Positions 60,492 through 64,000 of a stretch of DNA of 64,000 nt are shown here, in pieces. This DNA is from Acidiphilium sp. C61 (GTDB lineage: Bacteria; Pseudomonadota; Alphaproteobacteria; Acetobacterales; Acetobacteraceae): assembly GCF_902712915.1 (NCBI RefSeq), contig NZ_CACTIA010000005.1, forward strand, positions 248,001 through 312,000, written 5' to 3'. Each line of letters starts with the position of its first letter. Position 1 is the first letter of the stretch. A model generated the notes under the pieces. It was not told the origin of the DNA, made no database searches, and saw only the letters and a program-made list of their open reading frames with translations. Both the position numbers and the translations under genes were made by a program.

Positions 60492-62960
60492 TCAAATCCG
60501 AAACCAGCCGGTGAATTTCGGCCCGCGCCTTGCCGCGCCGAGGAAATAGGCATCCTCACCGCCATAGGTCATGGCATCTGCACCGTTGATGATAAGCCCG
60601 TGCGGCTTGTCTAGGGTCTCGATCAGTTCGTTATGCAGATCGAACGCCCGGCGCATTGTATTGGATACGCCCACGACCGACAGGATCAGGTCGGACACGC
60701 TGCCCAGTACCAAGCCATCGGAGACGATCGGCAAGGGAGGACTGTCGAGGATGATGTAGTCGAACTCCTCGCCGAGAGTTTCGATGATCCCGCGCAAGGC
60801 AGCCTCGTCAAGGCGGGCTCCGCGCTCGGGCGCGGCACCGCCGGAGGGCAGAACCCAGAATTTCCCATCCGGCCAGCGCTGCAGTTTCGGCCGTGAACCT
60901 GTCTGCAGCCAGTCGGTCAGCCCGGGCAACCCTTCGAAATCGACCAGCAGGTTAAGCCGGCTCAGATAGAAGTCGCAATCGAGCAGAACCACGCGCTTGC
61001 CATCCTCGGCCAAGGTCCGGCACAGATTGGCCGCGATCGTCGTCTTGCCGTCTTGCTTGCTCGCGGAAATCAGGAGGATCGCGGAAGCATGTGATCCGTT
61101 CGTGTTTCGGTAGATATTGCGCTTTATGAGCTGAAACGCCTCGGAGAACGGATTGAAATTGTCAGGCCCGAATGCATTCGCACCGATGAGCCGTTGCACC
61201 TGCTGGGGCACGGCGCCGTAGACTGGCAATCGCACCGCGCGACGAATCTGCTCTTCGCTCTCATATCGGCCAGAGAAGGCCCGCCGGCCGAACACCAGCG
61301 CCAGGCCCGCAAAGAAACCCACCATCGCACCAGCGACCACGGTAATCGCCGCACGCGGTGAGGTTGCCCGCAAAGGCAGGCGCGATGAGGTGACGACGCG
61401 CGTATCGATGATGGTCGCAGCCTTCGATATCTGCGCCTGTTCGGCCTTCTGGGTCAGCACCTCGTAAAGCTGAGCCAGTTGCTTCGACTTCCTGGTCAAT
61501 GCCCGGACCTTGAGCGACTCAGCCGGCTGGTTCTTCAGCTTGGTCCTGTCGCTTGCGATCAGCCTTTCGATGCTTGCCAGACTTTGGGATGCGGAGGCCA
61601 GGTCATTGTCGATAAGCTCGCGGATCGAGGCGCGGAGCTGATTGACCTGCGCCTGCTGGATCTGCACGTTCTGGGCACGGTCGGTGAACTCGGCGCGCAA
61701 CTGGCTCAGCTTCACCTCGGCTTCGGAAAGCGAGGTGGTCAGCGAGGTGAGAACGGGATCATTGGTTTCGCTGGTGAGATAAGGGTTCACGCGCGACCGG
61801 CGACCCATCATCGCGCCGTGCAGCTGGCGCAGGGCCTGAAGTTGAAGCAATTGCTGGCCACGGCGCTGCTCCAGCTGGCTCATCTGCTCGACCGCGGCCT
61901 GGGCGGCCTGCTGCGGATCGATGATGCCGGTCTTGGCCTGGTAGGCTGACAATTCCTGGTCAGCGCGCGCCAGTCTGCGGGCGACATTCGCGAGCTGGCC
62001 GGTGACGAAGGTTTCAGTCACCGAAGCAGCCTCCGCCTTCCATTGGAGCTGGGTCGCGATGTAGTCGTGCATCAGATGGTTCACGAAGATCTGGGCCAGA
62101 AAAGGATCGGACCAGCGCAGTGAGATCCTCGCAAGCTTGGTCGGCCGCGTTGGCGATCCTCCGGCCGTCACGCGCAGTTGGCCTCCGGCCAGACCATTGG
62201 CCAGCGCATCAGGCGCCACGACGCTCAGGTCGAAAATCCGGCCTGGACTGATCTTTGCCAAAGCAGCGCTCGGCACCGCGGCGCCCGGCAAGGTTGCGGC
62301 GGAGCCACCGGACTTGCCGGGGCGGGCGAAGCGCACCAGCAAGGCGCCATCTGCGGTGTGCGCCACAGTGCCAATGGTGCCGCTGAGAACTGGCTTCTCG
62401 CGACCGAAAATTCCTCCAGCCTTGTAGAGTTTATAGGTATTTCCAGCACCAGTGACGAGACGAAACTTCCCGACAAGCGTTGCATCCACAACCCGCAGCG
62501 CATCCGCTGCCGGGAGAAACGCCTTGGTCGAACCATGGTCGAGCCATTTCCAGCGCCAGTATCTAAGAGCCGGAGCACCGGCAGGATGGATCGTCGCATT
62601 CAGCCCGGTTTCCAGCACGGCACGCTGGATCAGGGTGCCGGTGGTCAACAGCTCTATCTGCGTTTCCACGTCGCTCTGCTGGGCATAGGCAGACAGGTTG
62701 ACCGCATTGCTGGAGCCGCCACCACTACCCGAACCCTGCTGGGTTTCGCCAAGATAGAGCGCGCCGGATGCCGTGAATTGCGGCACTGCCAGCAGAACAT
62801 GCAGCAGAGCGGCTGCCGCCGCGATGCCGGTGAACAGCAGGATCGTCCGTGCTTGCTGGCGTAGCGTGCGCAGAAACAGCCCGAAATCGACGATATCATG
62901 CGGTTCATGATGCGCATGGAAGCCGATCGCAGGGAGTTGTGTCGCCATTTTCTGCTTCAT
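60492..62960 (-). CDS. Wzc/GumC-like polysaccharide co-polymerase with BY-kinase domain
   Basis: An 822-residue inner-membrane protein. N-terminal Wzz domain: first membrane helix ILLFTGIAAAAALLHVLLAV (about residue 42-60), a periplasmic coiled coil (LSQLRAEFTDRAQNVQIQQA, about 400-500), second helix ITVVAGAMVGFFAGLALVFG (about 540). The cytoplasmic BY-kinase has Walker A SASKQDGKTTIAAN (about 633), Walker A' VVLLDCDFYLSRL (about 658), Walker B YIILDSPPLP (about 740). The C-terminal Tyr cluster is poor (two Tyr in DAMTYGGEDAYFLG), which would weaken phospho-cycling. It controls chain length and export. Confidence 0.9.
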   Translation of the reverse strand: MKQKMATQLPAIGFHAHHEPHDIVDFGLFLRTLRQQARTILLFTGIAAAAALLHVLLAVPQFTASGALYLGETQQGSGSGGGSSNAVNLSAYAQQSDVETQIELLTTGTLIQRAVLETGLNATIHPAGAPALRYWRWKWLDHGSTKAFLPAADALRVVDATLVGKFRLVTGAGNTYKLYKAGGIFGREKPVLSGTIGTVAHTADGALLVRFARPGKSGGSAATLPGAAVPSAALAKISPGRIFDLSVVAPDALANGLAGGQLRVTAGGSPTRPTKLARISLRWSDPFLAQIFVNHLMHDYIATQLQWKAEAASVTETFVTGQLANVARRLARADQELSAYQAKTGIIDPQQAAQAAVEQMSQLEQRRGQQLLQLQALRQLHGAMMGRRSRVNPYLTSETNDPVLTSLTTSLSEAEVKLSQLRAEFTDRAQNVQIQQAQVNQLRASIRELIDNDLASASQSLASIERLIASDRTKLKNQPAESLKVRALTRKSKQLAQLYEVLTQKAEQAQISKAATIIDTRVVTSSRLPLRATSPRAAITVVAGAMVGFFAGLALVFGRRAFSGRYESEEQIRRAVRLPVYGAVPQQVQRLIGANAFGPDNFNPFSEAFQLIKRNIYRNTNGSHASAILLISASKQDGKTTIAANLCRTLAEDGKRVVLLDCDFYLSRLNLLVDFEGLPGLTDWLQTGSRPKLQRWPDGKFWVLPSGGAAPERGARLDEAALRGIIETLGEEFDYIILDSPPLPIVSDGLVLGSVSDLILSVVGVSNTMRRAFDLHNELIETLDKPHGLIINGADAMTYGGEDAYFLGAARRGPKFTGWFRI

Positions 62961-62962
62961 GG

Positions 62963-64000
62963 TCACTTCGAGAGGTATTTGATGGAGACAAACGGATTGA
63001 GCACGCCGGAGATCGTATTCAGCGAGGGGAGCAACTTGTTCAGAACATCGTTCCATGTCGCGATGCCGGTTGGCGGCACGAAAACGATATCGCCGGGTTC
63101 CAGCGCAAAGGGCATTGCCCGCCCATCCATGATCTTTCGGGCATTCACGACGATGAAATCGGCGGATGCGCCATGCGAGCGGATGATCCGGATCTGCGAG
63201 AGCTCGGCATCGGTGTAATTCGACAGGGTCATGCCGGCTTCGCTCATGGCTTGCAGCAGAGACAGCGAGCCACCCTGGAAGCCGATGGCGCCCGGCTTGC
63301 CCACGGCGCCGAACACGAACGCCTTTTCTTCAGATGCAGGCGGAATGACGATCGTCGCACCCGGCGGCAACACGATGTTCTGCGACAGATTGCCGTCGAG
63401 CAGCAGTGCGCGAAGATCCACCGGTTCCTTTCGTGCCCCGAGCGCGACATAGGCCTGATAGAGATCGGCATTGGCGACATTCAGGCTGCCGCCCAGGGAT
63501 AGAGCCTCCAGAAGTGTCAGTTCACGCCCCGGATATTTGATCCCGGGGCTCGAGAAATCGCCGAGCAGGTAATACCGCAGGCTATGCGGCGTCACCAATT
63601 GCACCGAGACATTCGCGTTATTGACGTAGTTTGAATACGCCGCCTGAAGCTTGGCCTGGGCCTGGCTGACTGTCAGTCCGGCCAGCTTGACGGTACCGAT
63701 CAATGGCAGCCCCACCGTGCCATCGCTGGTGATGAAGGCACCAGCGGGACCCGATGTCACGCCATATTGGGGTGTGGACAACTCGGGGTGCAGATAGACG
63801 GAAACGGCGATGACGTCATTGGGCCCCAACCGGTACGGAGTCAGCGATAGTTTCGCGTCCGGCGGGAGGCTCTGCCGCTTCACCGAAACCACCGGCGACG
63901 GCATCGTGGCGGCGACGGCGCTGGCCGGCACGGTATGAGATACCGGCGGCTTTGCGGCACAGCCGGCAAGTCCACCCACGCCCAGCAGCAGAGCAATGGC
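62963..64000 (-). CDS. Wza/GumB-like outer-membrane polysaccharide exporter (5' end cut)
   Basis: The 3' ~345 codons of a polysaccharide export lipoprotein. Near the window edge the frame reads ...LLLGVGGLAGC, a lipobox with Cys lipidation site, so the start codon lies outside. The Poly_export domain follows (LTPYRLGPNDVIAVSVYLHP, GAFITSDGTVGLPLIGTVKL, LTVSQAQAKLQAAYSNYV), then SLBB beta-grasp repeats (LLGDFSSPGIKYPGRELTLL, FVFGAVGKPGAIGFQGGSLS). It would form the outer-membrane channel. Its stop lies 2 bases before the Wzc-like start. Confidence 0.9.
   Translation of the reverse strand, partial: AIALLLGVGGLAGCAAKPPVSHTVPASAVAATMPSPVVSVKRQSLPPDAKLSLTPYRLGPNDVIAVSVYLHPELSTPQYGVTSGPAGAFITSDGTVGLPLIGTVKLAGLTVSQAQAKLQAAYSNYVNNANVSVQLVTPHSLRYYLLGDFSSPGIKYPGRELTLLEALSLGGSLNVANADLYQAYVALGARKEPVDLRALLLDGNLSQNIVLPPGATIVIPPASEEKAFVFGAVGKPGAIGFQGGSLSLLQAMSEAGMTLSNYTDAELSQIRIIRSHGASADFIVVNARKIMDGRAMPFALEPGDIVFVPPTGIATWNDVLNKLLPSLNTISGVLNPFVSIKYLSK

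Noticed and set aside
1..64000. tRNA, rRNA, CRISPR array or insertion sequence.
   Set aside because: I looked for tRNA-like clover blocks, regular direct repeats with spacers and transposase motifs and found none that could be supported.

Overview
The window looks like a high-GC alphaproteobacterial chromosome that carries a conjugative element of the Mesorhizobium ICE type next to a host exopolysaccharide locus. The basis is the gene set itself: a trb-type mating system, TraG, an RlxS-type DUF3363 relaxase, TraF, DUF2840, ParA, RepA, an AlpA-like excisionase and two DUF736 genes, plus GumB/GumC-like EPS genes. I see no integrase, tRNA or att site, so a plasmid origin is not excluded and the exact host genus cannot be read from this stretch.

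Layout. 1-4554 (minus): traG, a CopG-like gene, trbB, trbC, trbD and the start of trbE. 4820-5596 (plus): a DUF429 gene. 5668-12232 (minus): rlxS, a candidate oriT gap, a lytic transglycosylase, DUF736, traF, DUF2840, a small RHH protein, parA, repA with an iteron/DnaA-box array inside it, and an AlpA/RdfS-like gene. 12384-14014: a control module of a DUF6499/DUF2285 activator split by a +1 frameshift (FseA-like), a lone DUF2285 protein (QseM-like) and a divergent XRE regulator (QseC-like) with an overlapping palindromic promoter. 14074-15783: DUF736, a membrane protein and a 57-aa protein. 16280-20286 (plus): a Gabija-like GajA/GajB pair. 20471-34749 (minus): element backbone and cargo: DUF2493, a Toprim protein, a giant methyltransferase/Strawberry-notch helicase, four DUF proteins, a ParB-like protein, a macrodomain-like protein with a tyrosine phosphatase, and ArdC. 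35143-36987 (plus): a HipA-type kinase with an antitoxin-like N-terminus, preceded by a 20-bp inverted repeat.

37041-56758 is a second, dense defence island. A minus-strand five-gene operon encodes AddB-like nuclease, AddA-like helicase-nuclease, a DUF6361 protein, a phospholipase-D-fold protein and an SNF2-type helicase; it is divergent from a WYL-domain regulator. Then come a deleted, frameshifted PHP-ATPase (Ppl/TrlF-like) and an intact four-gene QatABCD operon (KAP NTPase, QatB, QueC-like QatC, TatD-like QatD).

57364-64000 (minus): a polysaccharide locus with Wza/GumB-like exporter (5' end cut by the window), Wzc/GumC-like chain-length protein with a BY-kinase domain, a hexapeptide acyltransferase, a Wzx-like flippase and a GT8-like glycosyltransferase.

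How the parts relate. The backbone genes mobilise, replicate/partition and control the element; the FseA/QseM/QseC-like module probably decides when the AlpA/RdfS-like excision factor and the downstream transfer genes are expressed. The cargo is mostly anti-phage (Gabija, the WYL-controlled operon, Qat, a Ppl relic) plus anti-restriction (ArdC) functions. The most unusual signals are the split activator gene, a repeated structured leader in front of three backbone genes, and the five-gene WYL-controlled operon, for which I know no established system name.
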